Source: Candidatus Pelagibacter sp. (GTDB taxonomy: Bacteria > Pseudomonadota > Alphaproteobacteria > Pelagibacterales > Pelagibacteraceae). From it: a DNA stretch of 6,857 bases. The notes under the pieces are model-generated. The model saw only the letters and a program-made list of their open reading frames with translations. It was not told the DNA's origin and did not search any database. The translations under genes and the position numbers were made by a program. Where the stretch lies: assembly GCA_028097645.1 (NCBI GenBank), contig JAOHEU010000033.1, positions 1 to 6,857 of the forward strand, in the 5' to 3' direction. Shown here one piece after another: positions 1-6,086 of the stretch. Numbering within the stretch: the first letter of the stretch is position 1; each line of letters opens with the position of its first letter.

Positions 1-1
1 T

Positions 2-229
2 AAAAAAATACTTGAAAGATACAGCAAAATTAAAAATCACAATAAATCTAAAAATGTTGTCATTGGATTTGGAATTACAGAAAAGACTATAAAATCTCTT
101 AAAAAAGCTGATGGATTAGTGGTTGGAAGTGCAATTTGTAAAGAAATTTCAAACTCTATTAAAAAGAGACAAAATCCTGTCACAAATGTTACTAATATCG
201 TGAAGAGATTAAAAAATAAAATTAAATGA
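2..229 (+). CDS. trpA: Tryptophan synthase alpha subunit, C-terminal end (partial)
   Basis: The gene enters from the left edge, so only the last 75 codons are present, ending at TGA 227-229. The fragment carries the C-terminal signature of TrpA: a VVIGFGI strand-turn followed about 17 residues later by ADGLVVGSAI, the phosphate-binding end of the TIM barrel. It closes with a lysine- and asparagine-rich helix. TrpA cleaves indole-3-glycerol phosphate to indole and glyceraldehyde-3-phosphate in the cytoplasm, and works in complex with TrpB, which should lie to the left outside this window. The stop codon overlaps the accD start as ATGA, which suggests translational coupling. The family call rests on these two motifs and on the trpA-accD-folC order common in alphaproteobacteria; the active-site Glu and Asp lie outside the window. 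Confidence 0.93.
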   Translation, partial: KKILERYSKIKNHNKSKNVVIGFGITEKTIKSLKKADGLVVGSAICKEISNSIKKRQNPVTNVTNIVKRLKNKIK

Positions 230-1155
230 ATTGGATTACCAAAATAATAAAAGCAGGTGAAAAGATCAAAACTGCTTTTCATGAACGAGCTACAAAAGAA
301 GATATCGCAAAAAGTGATTGGACCAGTTGTTGTAGAGGACCCATTCTTAAAAAAGATTTAGAGCAAAACTTATGGGTTTGCCCAGATTGTAATAAACATC
401 ATCGAATTAAACCAAGTCAAAGATTTGATATTTTATTTGGTAAAAATAATTATGAAGTATTTAAGACCCCAATTCCAAAAGATGATCCATTAAATTGGAC
501 AGACTCTAAATCTTACAAAGACAGATTAAAAGCTGCTCGTAAAAAAACGGGTATGGAATGTGGAATGATGGTTGCTTATGGGACTATTAATAATATCAAG
601 ATTACCGCAGTTGCATCTGATTTTGATTTTTTAGGCGCTTCAATGGCTGCTGCCGAAGGTGAAGCATTTTTATATGGAATTCAGCATGCAATAGAAAACA
701 GAACTCCTTTTTTATGTATTAGTGCTGGAGGTGGAATGAGAATGATGGAAAGTTTAATTTCATTATCTCAAATGACCAGAACAACTCTTGCAATCAATGA
801 ATTAAAGAAAAATGGTTTGCCTTATTTAGTATGCATTACGGATCCAACAGCAGGTGGCATTACTGCTTCTTATGCAATGTTAGGAGATATTCATATCGCT
901 GAACCTGGTGCATTAATCGCTTTTGCAGGAGCAAGAGTTATTCAAGGAACTGTTAAAGAAGAATTACCTGAAGGATTTCAGAAAAGTGAATATGTGGAAA
1001 AAACAGGTTTTGTTGATTTAATTGTTGAACGTAAAGATCTTGCATCCACAATAGAAACTTTATTATCAATATTGTTAAAGCAAAATTCTGTTATAAGTTC
1101 TGAGCAAAATGAAACTTCAGAAGATAGTCAGTCGCTTACAAGAGCTGCATCCTAA
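226..1155 (+). CDS. accD: Acetyl-CoA carboxylase carboxyltransferase subunit beta
   Basis: AccD is the beta half of the carboxyltransferase. With AccA it moves CO2 from carboxybiotin on AccB to acetyl-CoA, making malonyl-CoA, the first committed step of fatty acid synthesis in the cytoplasm. The 309-residue length is normal for the family. An N-terminal zinc-ribbon region spans about residues 32-60. The crotonase-like carboxyltransferase core follows, with the glycine-rich SAGGGMRM near 167-173, ITDPTAGGITASYAMLGD near 205-221, EPGALIAFAGARVIQ near 226-240, and LPEGFQKSEYV near 247-257. The start is the ATG sharing ATGA with the trpA stop. The last 15 codons overlap the folC start in another frame, so the hydrophilic Ser/Glu/Asn-rich tail is probably not conserved. 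The zinc ribbon is odd: the first Cys pair is adjacent (C35, C36) rather than C-x2-C, while the second pair (C52, C55) is normal. Confidence 0.97.
   Translation: MNWITKIIKAGEKIKTAFHERATKEDIAKSDWTSCCRGPILKKDLEQNLWVCPDCNKHHRIKPSQRFDILFGKNNYEVFKTPIPKDDPLNWTDSKSYKDRLKAARKKTGMECGMMVAYGTINNIKITAVASDFDFLGASMAAAEGEAFLYGIQHAIENRTPFLCISAGGGMRMMESLISLSQMTRTTLAINELKKNGLPYLVCITDPTAGGITASYAMLGDIHIAEPGALIAFAGARVIQGTVKEELPEGFQKSEYVEKTGFVDLIVERKDLASTIETLLSILLKQNSVISSEQNETSEDSQSLTRAAS
328..390 (+). other. Degenerate zinc-ribbon segment of AccD
   Basis: These codons encode AccD residues 35-55. Canonical AccD (as in E. coli) has C-x2-C, about 15 residues, then C-x2-C. Here the first knuckle is C35-C36 with nothing between, the linker is also 15 residues, and the second knuckle is C52-P-D-C55. 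Aligned on the flanking WT...LExN...VCPxC pattern, two residues are missing around the first knuckle. Whether zinc is still bound cannot be told from sequence; alphaproteobacterial AccD proteins that have lost these cysteines are known to me, so this may be an intermediate state. Confidence 0.7.
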
Positions 1156-2377
1156 AGAAATAGATCTTAGTTTAGATCGTATTCAAAATCTCTGTCAAAG
1201 ATTAGGAAATCCTCAAGATAAACTTAATGCAATTTCAATTGTAGGAACCAATGGAAAGTATTCAACCATCCAAGCAATGTTTGCTATTTTAAAAGAAGCA
1301 AATATTAAATGTAATATTTACACTAGTCCTCATATTAAAAGTATTAATGAACGGTTCGTTTTTAATAATGAAGAACTTAATGATGAAGAATTAGCTAATT
1401 TATTTGAAGAAATTGAAAGTGCAAATAATAAGGAACCCATTACTTTTTTTGAGATATTAACCGCAGCTTACTTTTTAAAAGCTTCTCAATATCCAGATAA
1501 TATCAATCTAATAGAAACTGGCTTATTTCATAGATTTGATGCGACTAATATCCTTAGAACTAATCTAGCAAGTATTGTAACTTCTATTGGTCTTGATCAT
1601 TTAGATTGGCTACCTGAAAATGAACAAACTGTTGAAAAAATTATTTATGAGAAAACTTCAACTCTTTTAAATTCAAATATTATAGTTGCAAAACAAAGCT
1701 CTAAAGAAATTACAGATAGTATTAAAAAAACAATATCAAATAACAGTTCAAAAAAGTTTTTTCATAATGAAAATTATAGTTTTACAATGAAAGAAAATGA
1801 TTTCTTTTATTATGAAGATCAATTGGGTGGAATAAAATTGCCAATGCCTAATGTTAAAGGTCAATTTCAATTAGAGAATATCTCAACTGCTATTGCAACA
1901 TTAAGAGCTATAAAAGATTTTGATATAAAAGATGAACATATCAAACAAGGAATTACAAAAATAAACAGTATTGCAAGATTACAGGAAATTAAATCTGGTA
2001 AACTTAAAGAGCTTGCAAAAGATCATCAACTGTTTGTTGATGGCTCACATAATCCTTTAGGCGCAAAAGTATTAAATGAATATTTAGAAAGTTTAAATTG
2101 CAATAAGCACATCATCCTAGGAATGATGGCTAATAAAGATCATAATGAATACATGAGTTACTTTAAGGATGTTAAAACCTTGACCACAATAGATATCCCT
2201 AATCAACCAAACTCCATTAAGGGAAAAGAGCTTAAAGATAAGCTAAATAGCTTCAAAAATATCAATTACCAAGAAAGTATAGAGGATGCTATCAGGTCAA
2301 TTCCGGTCAAGGAAAACGATATTATCCTAATTACTGGATCTTTATATCTTGCTGGGGAAGTATTGAATTTAAATTAG
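1109..2377 (+). CDS. folC: Bifunctional folylpolyglutamate synthase / dihydrofolate synthase
   Basis: FolC is a cytoplasmic Mur-ligase-family enzyme that adds glutamate to dihydropteroate and then to folates, using ATP. The 422-residue length is typical. Seen in order: the LHPKEIDLSL opening of alphaproteobacterial FolC (14-22); the P-loop GTNGKYST (46-53); TSPHIKSINERF (72-83); TFFEILTAAYF (112-122); DATN (144-147); SIGLDHLDW (159-167); the EK pair whose K182 matches the carbamylated lysine; GQFQLENIST (251-260) linking to the C-terminal Rossmann domain; DGSHNPLGAK (311-320); and ITGSLYLAGE (408-417). The P-loop normally reads GTNGKGS, and the usual GLGGRLDATN reads GLFHRFDATN, so two glycine sites carry bulky residues. 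The ATG at 1109 lies 47 bases inside accD; no other start codon precedes the conserved opening, and a weak GAG lies 4 bases upstream. Coupled translation with accD is likely. Confidence 0.95.
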   Translation: MKLQKIVSRLQELHPKEIDLSLDRIQNLCQRLGNPQDKLNAISIVGTNGKYSTIQAMFAILKEANIKCNIYTSPHIKSINERFVFNNEELNDEELANLFEEIESANNKEPITFFEILTAAYFLKASQYPDNINLIETGLFHRFDATNILRTNLASIVTSIGLDHLDWLPENEQTVEKIIYEKTSTLLNSNIIVAKQSSKEITDSIKKTISNNSSKKFFHNENYSFTMKENDFFYYEDQLGGIKLPMPNVKGQFQLENISTAIATLRAIKDFDIKDEHIKQGITKINSIARLQEIKSGKLKELAKDHQLFVDGSHNPLGAKVLNEYLESLNCNKHIILGMMANKDHNEYMSYFKDVKTLTTIDIPNQPNSIKGKELKDKLNSFKNINYQESIEDAIRSIPVKENDIILITGSLYLAGEVLNLN

Positions 2378-2391
2378 ATATTTTTATCTAA
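2374..2391. terminator. Possible bidirectional terminator hairpin between folC and trxA
   Basis: TTAGATA (2374-2380), a TTTT loop, and TATCTAA (2385-2391) form a perfect 7-bp inverted repeat exactly at the point where folC (plus) and trxA (minus) end. The hairpin includes both stop codons. It has only one G-C pair and no long T-run on either side (AAAATT on the plus strand, TTTAAATT on the minus strand), so as an intrinsic terminator it is weak. Its position at a convergent junction is the main argument; chance is possible at this AT content. Confidence 0.4.
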
Positions 2392-2691
2392 AAATTCTTT
2401 CATGTGGCTTTCTGGAACTCCACCAACTTTTCTATCTACTTCAACACCTTTTTTGTAGATAATAACTGTCGGTACACCTCTAATTCCTGCAGCACTTCCA
2501 GTATTAATTCCACCATCTTCAATGTCAGCGTAATAGAAACCAGCTTTATCTTTATATTCGTCTGAAAGCTTAGTCATTACCGGTACAAGAGCTTTACAGG
2601 GTCCACACCAAGCTGCTGAGAACTGAATTACTGAAATATCTTCGTTTTTTATTTTACTATCAAAATCTTCGTCTTTAAAATCATTAAGCAT
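2374..2691 (-). CDS. trxA: Thioredoxin
   Basis: This is a 105-residue cytoplasmic thioredoxin-fold protein, the usual length for TrxA, with no signal peptide. The active site WCGPCK lies at residues 28-33 (redox cysteines C29 and C32). The cis-proline loop GVPT is at 72-75, followed by the VIIYKKGVEVDRKVGGVP strand-turn region. It would reduce protein disulfides with electrons from thioredoxin reductase. The conserved buried Asp of E. coli TrxA (Asp26) corresponds to Q23, and the stretch ADIEDGGINTGSAAGI differs from the usual DVDEN pattern, so this may not be the housekeeping thioredoxin. The start ATG at 2691 has no clear Shine-Dalgarno sequence. It is the last gene of the minus-strand run, 66 bases after the exonuclease gene, and overlaps the folC end by 4 bases. 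Placement of trxA next to folC-accD-trpA is common in alphaproteobacteria. Confidence 0.92.
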   Translation of the reverse strand: MLNDFKDEDFDSKIKNEDISVIQFSAAWCGPCKALVPVMTKLSDEYKDKAGFYYADIEDGGINTGSAAGIRGVPTVIIYKKGVEVDRKVGGVPESHMKEFLDKNI

Positions 2692-2757
2692 AATACTGAT
2701 ATAATTGATTCAATTGATTATTCAATGGGCAAAAATAGGTTTTTTTGATTTATTAAA
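2692..2757. other. Spacer between the exonuclease I gene and trxA with repeated ATTGA/TCAAT units
   Basis: This 66-base spacer is almost entirely A and T. Positions 2704-2726 hold two ATTGA units, each answered by a TCAAT: 2704-2708 with 2710-2714, and 2713-2717 with 2722-2726. The second pair gives a 5-bp hairpin with a 4-base loop just upstream of the trxA start. It could be an operator, a weak attenuator or nothing. I see no clear SD for trxA and no good terminator for the gene before it, so read-through from upstream is likely. Confidence 0.3.
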
Positions 2758-4203
2758 TTATGCGTCTGAATACTTTTGCTCAAGATTCATCACATATTCA
2801 TTAATTCCATCTAAAAATTTAAGCTTTTCATCGACAGTTTTAAATGAAAACATCTTATCTTCATTTTCTCTAATCTCATCACACTCTGAATAAAAAGCAG
2901 AAACTGTCCACCATTTCTCCTTATTAGTGCTCAATATTCTTGAAGCTATTCGTCGTTTAATTTTTTTGTGAACTTCTTTTGGTAAAATTTCAGGTGCTTC
3001 ATTAAATATAAGACCATGGCCGAAAGTAACCAATCTCTCATCTTCAAATTTATCTAATAGCGAAAACTTTTCTTTCCAATCCCCTGTGTGAAATTTAGGA
3101 AATAAAGCTTGATCTTTAGCAGAGGTAAATCCTCCAGAATAAATAGACTCTTCTGGCTCGATATCTTCTTGTGAAGCAGTTTCCATTTTTTCTTCAGCAG
3201 CTTCTCTTAAAATATTACAAATATCTTGTGAAAACTTTTCATTGGTTTTAACTAATTCAGCTCTTTTCTTAATCAAGTTAGGATCAAGCTTACTATATGG
3301 TTCAACTTTCATCCCAAAACTTTGATCTAATATTATTGGTGCTTTATTTGATCTAATAGTTCTTAAAAACTTTGGAGACTTTTTCATCTCTTTTTTTAAA
3401 TCTTCATAGTTTAATTTTTGAATGGCTTCAATATCAACTCTAAGATCTACTGCTTGACCCCATTTATACACTGGATGCATGCAAGCATTTGGATGAAGTG
3501 GAGCACATAAATATAATCGACTTGTTCCATAAAAATATTCATTAAGAGTAAATATTTTTTCTTGCTTAATCATGTTCTCAACAATTACTTTGCTACTTGT
3601 TTTAAAATACTCTTGCCAAAGGGTTGGTTGTTTTTGTTTAATTAAATCTAAAACCTTAACAGTAAGTTCGGTATCAAATAATGCAGAGTGTGCTCCAGCA
3701 GATTCAAAACCATTTAATCTTGCTAAAGACTCTAGTTTCATTGATTTATTTCCTTTAGGATTTAATTCAGTTTTTAAAACATCATCATCGATTGCAAATG
3801 CTGCTCTAACAATATTTAAAGCATCATGACGAACATTTCCTTCTGTATTTGTTAGATAAGGTTTTCTTAAAGATTTAAAAAATTCTTTTCTAATTACTTC
3901 ATCATCAAAGTTAATACTTGAATAACCTAAAAAAGTTGCAGGTGACCATTCTCTAAATTTTTGTTCAACCTGAGTTAACATTTCGTAGTGACTTAAATTA
4001 CCTTTAGTTAATAAATCTACATTTGATTTATTAATACAAAGTGCAGTGGCACTTGGAACTCTATCTTGGGGCAGTCTACACCTTGCTTGAAAACGCTCTT
4101 TTTCTTTGAAGTTTTCATCAAGTAAAATCCCACCAATTTCAATGATAGTTGCCCAATCGGTTTGTGCAGAATCTGTTTCAATATCCCATACTACGTAATT
4201 CAA
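2758..4203 (-). CDS. sbcB: Exodeoxyribonuclease I family 3'-5' exonuclease (SbcB-like)
   Basis: This 481-residue protein matches the length and layout of exodeoxyribonuclease I, which degrades single-stranded DNA 3' to 5' in recombination and mismatch repair. The N-terminal DEDDh domain shows VVWDIET (D7, E9), GYSSINFDDEVIRKEFF at 93-109 (D100 or D101; E. coli has a very similar FDDEV stretch), HDALNIVRAAFA at 126-137, and AHSALFDTE at 171-179 (H172, D177). KQKQPTLW at 189-196 also matches the E. coli protein. The remaining ~280 residues fit the SH3-like and helical C-terminal domains, but I recognise no motifs there. The start is TTG at 4203, behind AAAGGAG (4216-4210) with 6-base spacing, and overlaps the upstream nuclease stop as TTGA. 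DnaQ-like exonucleases are the alternative, but they lack the FDDEV segment and this length. Cytoplasmic. Confidence 0.9.
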   Translation of the reverse strand: MNYVVWDIETDSAQTDWATIIEIGGILLDENFKEKERFQARCRLPQDRVPSATALCINKSNVDLLTKGNLSHYEMLTQVEQKFREWSPATFLGYSSINFDDEVIRKEFFKSLRKPYLTNTEGNVRHDALNIVRAAFAIDDDVLKTELNPKGNKSMKLESLARLNGFESAGAHSALFDTELTVKVLDLIKQKQPTLWQEYFKTSSKVIVENMIKQEKIFTLNEYFYGTSRLYLCAPLHPNACMHPVYKWGQAVDLRVDIEAIQKLNYEDLKKEMKKSPKFLRTIRSNKAPIILDQSFGMKVEPYSKLDPNLIKKRAELVKTNEKFSQDICNILREAAEEKMETASQEDIEPEESIYSGGFTSAKDQALFPKFHTGDWKEKFSLLDKFEDERLVTFGHGLIFNEAPEILPKEVHKKIKRRIASRILSTNKEKWWTVSAFYSECDEIRENEDKMFSFKTVDEKLKFLDGINEYVMNLEQKYSDA

Positions 4204-4886
4204 TTTGCTCTCCTTTGTGCATAAAATTGTTCAACTTTTTCTAAAAATTTATTTTGATAATCTTTTAACCTGTCACCCTCAATTAAAAACCTTTGAAACA
4301 TATTGTCCTTTGTACAAAGTAAAATTACTGCTTGAGTAATATTAGATCCATAAATAGTATTGTGAGCTAAAGCATATGCCGCACATTGCAAATAATAATC
4401 ATCAATCCATTCATCTTTTTTAGGTTTATTACTTTGTTTGAAATCAATTATGGTTTCTTTATTCTCATAAACACCAACACAGTCAGCTGCTCCTGCATAT
4501 TTTCCAGGATAATATAATGTTGCTTCACATCCCCAAATTTCATCAAGCTTATTTCTTAATCCATTTTCAATAATCTGGTCTGCCATTATTCGCTCTCTGG
4601 TATTGTCTCCTAGTAAATCTAAATTTAATTTACCCAGTAAAAATTTTTCTAAGTATTCATGCATTGAACTACCCCTGCTACTAGCCTCACGAGTAATAAT
4701 TTCTGCCTGCTTTTGGCCTACCCTTTGTTTCCAAGCTTGAAGAGATGCTTTTTTTTCCTCAGACTCAGTTGCTTTTAAAATTGTTGTAACAGAAGGTAAT
4801 CGTTCTTCATTTACAGAATAATGTCTTGAGCCATCTACTATTGATCTAGTTGATTTTGGATAGTTATATTTATTATTCCACTCCAT
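4200..4886 (-). CDS. PD-(D/E)XK exonuclease, MGME1-like
   Basis: This 228-residue protein looks like a RecB-type PD-(D/E)XK nuclease. Visible motifs are RLPSVTTILKAT (29-40), LQAWKQRVG (49-57), RGSSMHEYLE (71-80, H76), an E121 strand, PGKYAGAADCVGVY (127-140, D135), TIIDFKQSNKPKK (145-157, D148 and K150), and YYLQCAAYALAHN (164-176, Q167). The PSVT...WKQR...G...H...D...DxK...QxxAYA order is what I remember for mitochondrial genome maintenance exonuclease 1 and related phage nucleases, which act on single-stranded DNA ends and flaps. I chose ATG 4886. An in-frame ATG at 4955 would add 23 residues overlapping the rmuC end and not resembling the family. Neither start has a convincing SD. The stop overlaps the next gene as TTGA. 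Nuclease class is well supported; the MGME1 relation is an inference from motifs, and a phage-derived RecB-like nuclease is the alternative. Cytoplasmic. Confidence 0.82.
   Translation of the reverse strand: MEWNNKYNYPKSTRSIVDGSRHYSVNEERLPSVTTILKATESEEKKASLQAWKQRVGQKQAEIITREASSRGSSMHEYLEKFLLGKLNLDLLGDNTRERIMADQIIENGLRNKLDEIWGCEATLYYPGKYAGAADCVGVYENKETIIDFKQSNKPKKDEWIDDYYLQCAAYALAHNTIYGSNITQAVILLCTKDNMFQRFLIEGDRLKDYQNKFLEKVEQFYAQRRAN
4201..4216 (-). promoter_or_regulatory. Strong ribosome binding site selecting a TTG start
   Basis: On the minus strand the sequence reads AAAGGAGAGCAAATTG. The AAAGGAG core (4216-4210) is the best Shine-Dalgarno sequence I noticed in the window and sits 6 bases before TTG (4203-4201). 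It lies within the last codons of the upstream nuclease gene. It supports the TTG start, because the conserved WDIET motif begins only 5 codons later and no ATG lies near it. Confidence 0.75.
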
Positions 4887-4923
4887 GTGATTTCTTATAT
4901 TCGCTATTTTAGAAAAAAAGAAA

Positions 4924-6021
4924 TTAATTATTTGCTTGTTTTGAACGATCAACAAATTTTTCTACATTTTCTGTTTGGACTGCTTTTTCAAGTTGTTCAG
5001 GATCTTTAATGCTTTCAAGTGTTCTACTAATTGATCTTGCGTCTGTTCCAAACTTATCGACAACAGACATAGCTTCTTCTAATTTTTTTCTAAGAGAAAT
5101 TATATTATCAAAATGCTTTCCAAATCTTGAGGTTATTGTTTTTAAATGATTATAAATTTCGGTTGCACCTTTTTGAACTTTTAAAGATTGAAATCCCATA
5201 TGAAGAGATTGTAAGTAAGCTGAAAGAGTATTAGGGCCACAGATTACAACTTTATGTTTTTTCATCAATTCTTGGGTTAACAACTCTTTAGTGCTTGGAT
5301 CTTGGTATTCGGTTAATTCTTTATATAAACTTTCAGTTGGAGCATAAACAATTGCAAAATCTGTGGTTTTTGGTGGAACGATATATTTTTCGTTAACACT
5401 TTTAGCTTTTGCTTTAAAAGCGGTGGCTAATTTTGCTCTAGCATCTGCAACAGCCCTTTTATCTTGCGCGTCATGACCATCGGTAATTGCTTTAAATTTT
5501 TCCACTGGAAAATGGCTATCAACTGGAACCAAAACATCCCCTTGAAGCTTAATTGCAAATTCAACATTCTCACTGGTATCTTCCTTCATCTTAACATTAG
5601 TCATAAATTGTGAAGCAGGTAATAAATCTTTAATTAAAGCATCCAAGCTAAACTCTGCAAGCGTTCCGTATTTTTTAACACCTGCTAAAATTTTTGTGAT
5701 CCCTTCTTGGCTTTGATTTAATAATCGAACTTGTTGGTTAAAATTTCCAACTTTTTCATCTACTTTGGTTAAGGCCTCAGTCATATCTTTAGTAACCCCA
5801 GTAGAAAGGTTATTAAATGAGGTCGACATTGAGCCAAGTGACGTATTAATAGTATTATTAAGAGTGTCTTTTAAATTCTGTATTTCAGTCTTTAAGTTAG
5901 CTATCTCCTCAGCTTCCTTATTTTCTTTATCATCTTTAGGCTTAGATTTTAGATTTAGATAAAGAATTGATGAAGCAATTCCTACCAATAAAACTAACAA
6001 AATAATTAAGATTATATCCAT
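4924..6021 (-). CDS. rmuC: DNA recombination protein RmuC homolog
   Basis: A 365-residue protein opening with one strongly hydrophobic segment (residues 3-22), which would anchor it in the inner membrane. A charged coiled-coil-like stretch follows (about 34-110), then the RmuC domain: KKYGTLAEFSLDALIKDLLP (116-135), VEFAIKL (153-159), VPVDSHFPVEKF (165-176), EKYIVPPKTTDFAIVYAPTE (211-230), VVICGPNTLSAYL (258-270), and a helical C-terminus. RmuC limits recombination at inverted repeats in E. coli; its biochemistry is unsettled, and the core has been proposed to be a PD-(D/E)XK nuclease fold. The usual IDSKFP motif reads VDSHFP here, replacing the lysine. The ATG at 6021 is the only start that keeps the anchor; it has no good SD. 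It is the first gene of the minus-strand nuclease run, 37 bases before the next gene. Confidence 0.92.
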   Translation of the reverse strand: MDIILIILLVLLVGIASSILYLNLKSKPKDDKENKEAEEIANLKTEIQNLKDTLNNTINTSLGSMSTSFNNLSTGVTKDMTEALTKVDEKVGNFNQQVRLLNQSQEGITKILAGVKKYGTLAEFSLDALIKDLLPASQFMTNVKMKEDTSENVEFAIKLQGDVLVPVDSHFPVEKFKAITDGHDAQDKRAVADARAKLATAFKAKAKSVNEKYIVPPKTTDFAIVYAPTESLYKELTEYQDPSTKELLTQELMKKHKVVICGPNTLSAYLQSLHMGFQSLKVQKGATEIYNHLKTITSRFGKHFDNIISLRKKLEEAMSVVDKFGTDARSISRTLESIKDPEQLEKAVQTENVEKFVDRSKQANN

Positions 6022-6086
6022 GATTCTAATAATTTATTTTATAGTAAAAATATGATTAATATAATTAATTATTTAAAACATATCTG
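6022..6086. promoter_or_regulatory. Divergent spacer with possible promoters for rmuC and the small membrane ORF
   Basis: This is the only divergent junction in the window, so both flanking transcripts must start in or near it. On the plus strand a perfect TATAAT lies at 6060-6065, about 21 bases before the small ORF start, with only a poor -35 (TTTTAT near 6037). On the minus strand TATAAA (6043-6038) lies about 16 bases before the rmuC start, again with no good -35. The leaders would be very short and lack SD sequences. With nearly 90% A+T, such -10 matches are easily found by chance. Confidence 0.35.

Noticed and set aside
37..282. Open frame of 81 codons on the minus strand
   Set aside because: It is antisense to the trpA end and accD start, both firmly identified, and its Phe/Leu/Ile-rich product is what the reverse of Lys/Asn-rich coding DNA gives.
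2739..2760. T-run on the plus strand as a terminator for the exonuclease gene
   Set aside because: The exonuclease is transcribed on the minus strand, where this is an A-run; no G-C stem lies next to it.
2705..2893. Open frame of 62 codons on the plus strand
   Set aside because: Most of it is antisense to the C-terminus of the exonuclease I gene; there is no SD and no recognisable domain.
3572..3829. Open frame of 85 codons on the plus strand
   Set aside because: It lies wholly antisense within the exonuclease I gene, across its conserved ExoIII motif region, and has no recognisable motif.
4887..4955. N-terminal extension of the MGME1-like nuclease to an ATG at 4955
   Set aside because: The extra 23 residues would overlap the rmuC coding end by 32 bases and do not resemble the family. 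The ATG at 4886 leaves a full nuclease domain, so it is preferred, though the longer form cannot be excluded.
5765..5962. Open frame of 65 codons on the plus strand
   Set aside because: It lies wholly antisense within the coiled-coil part of rmuC and shows no family features.
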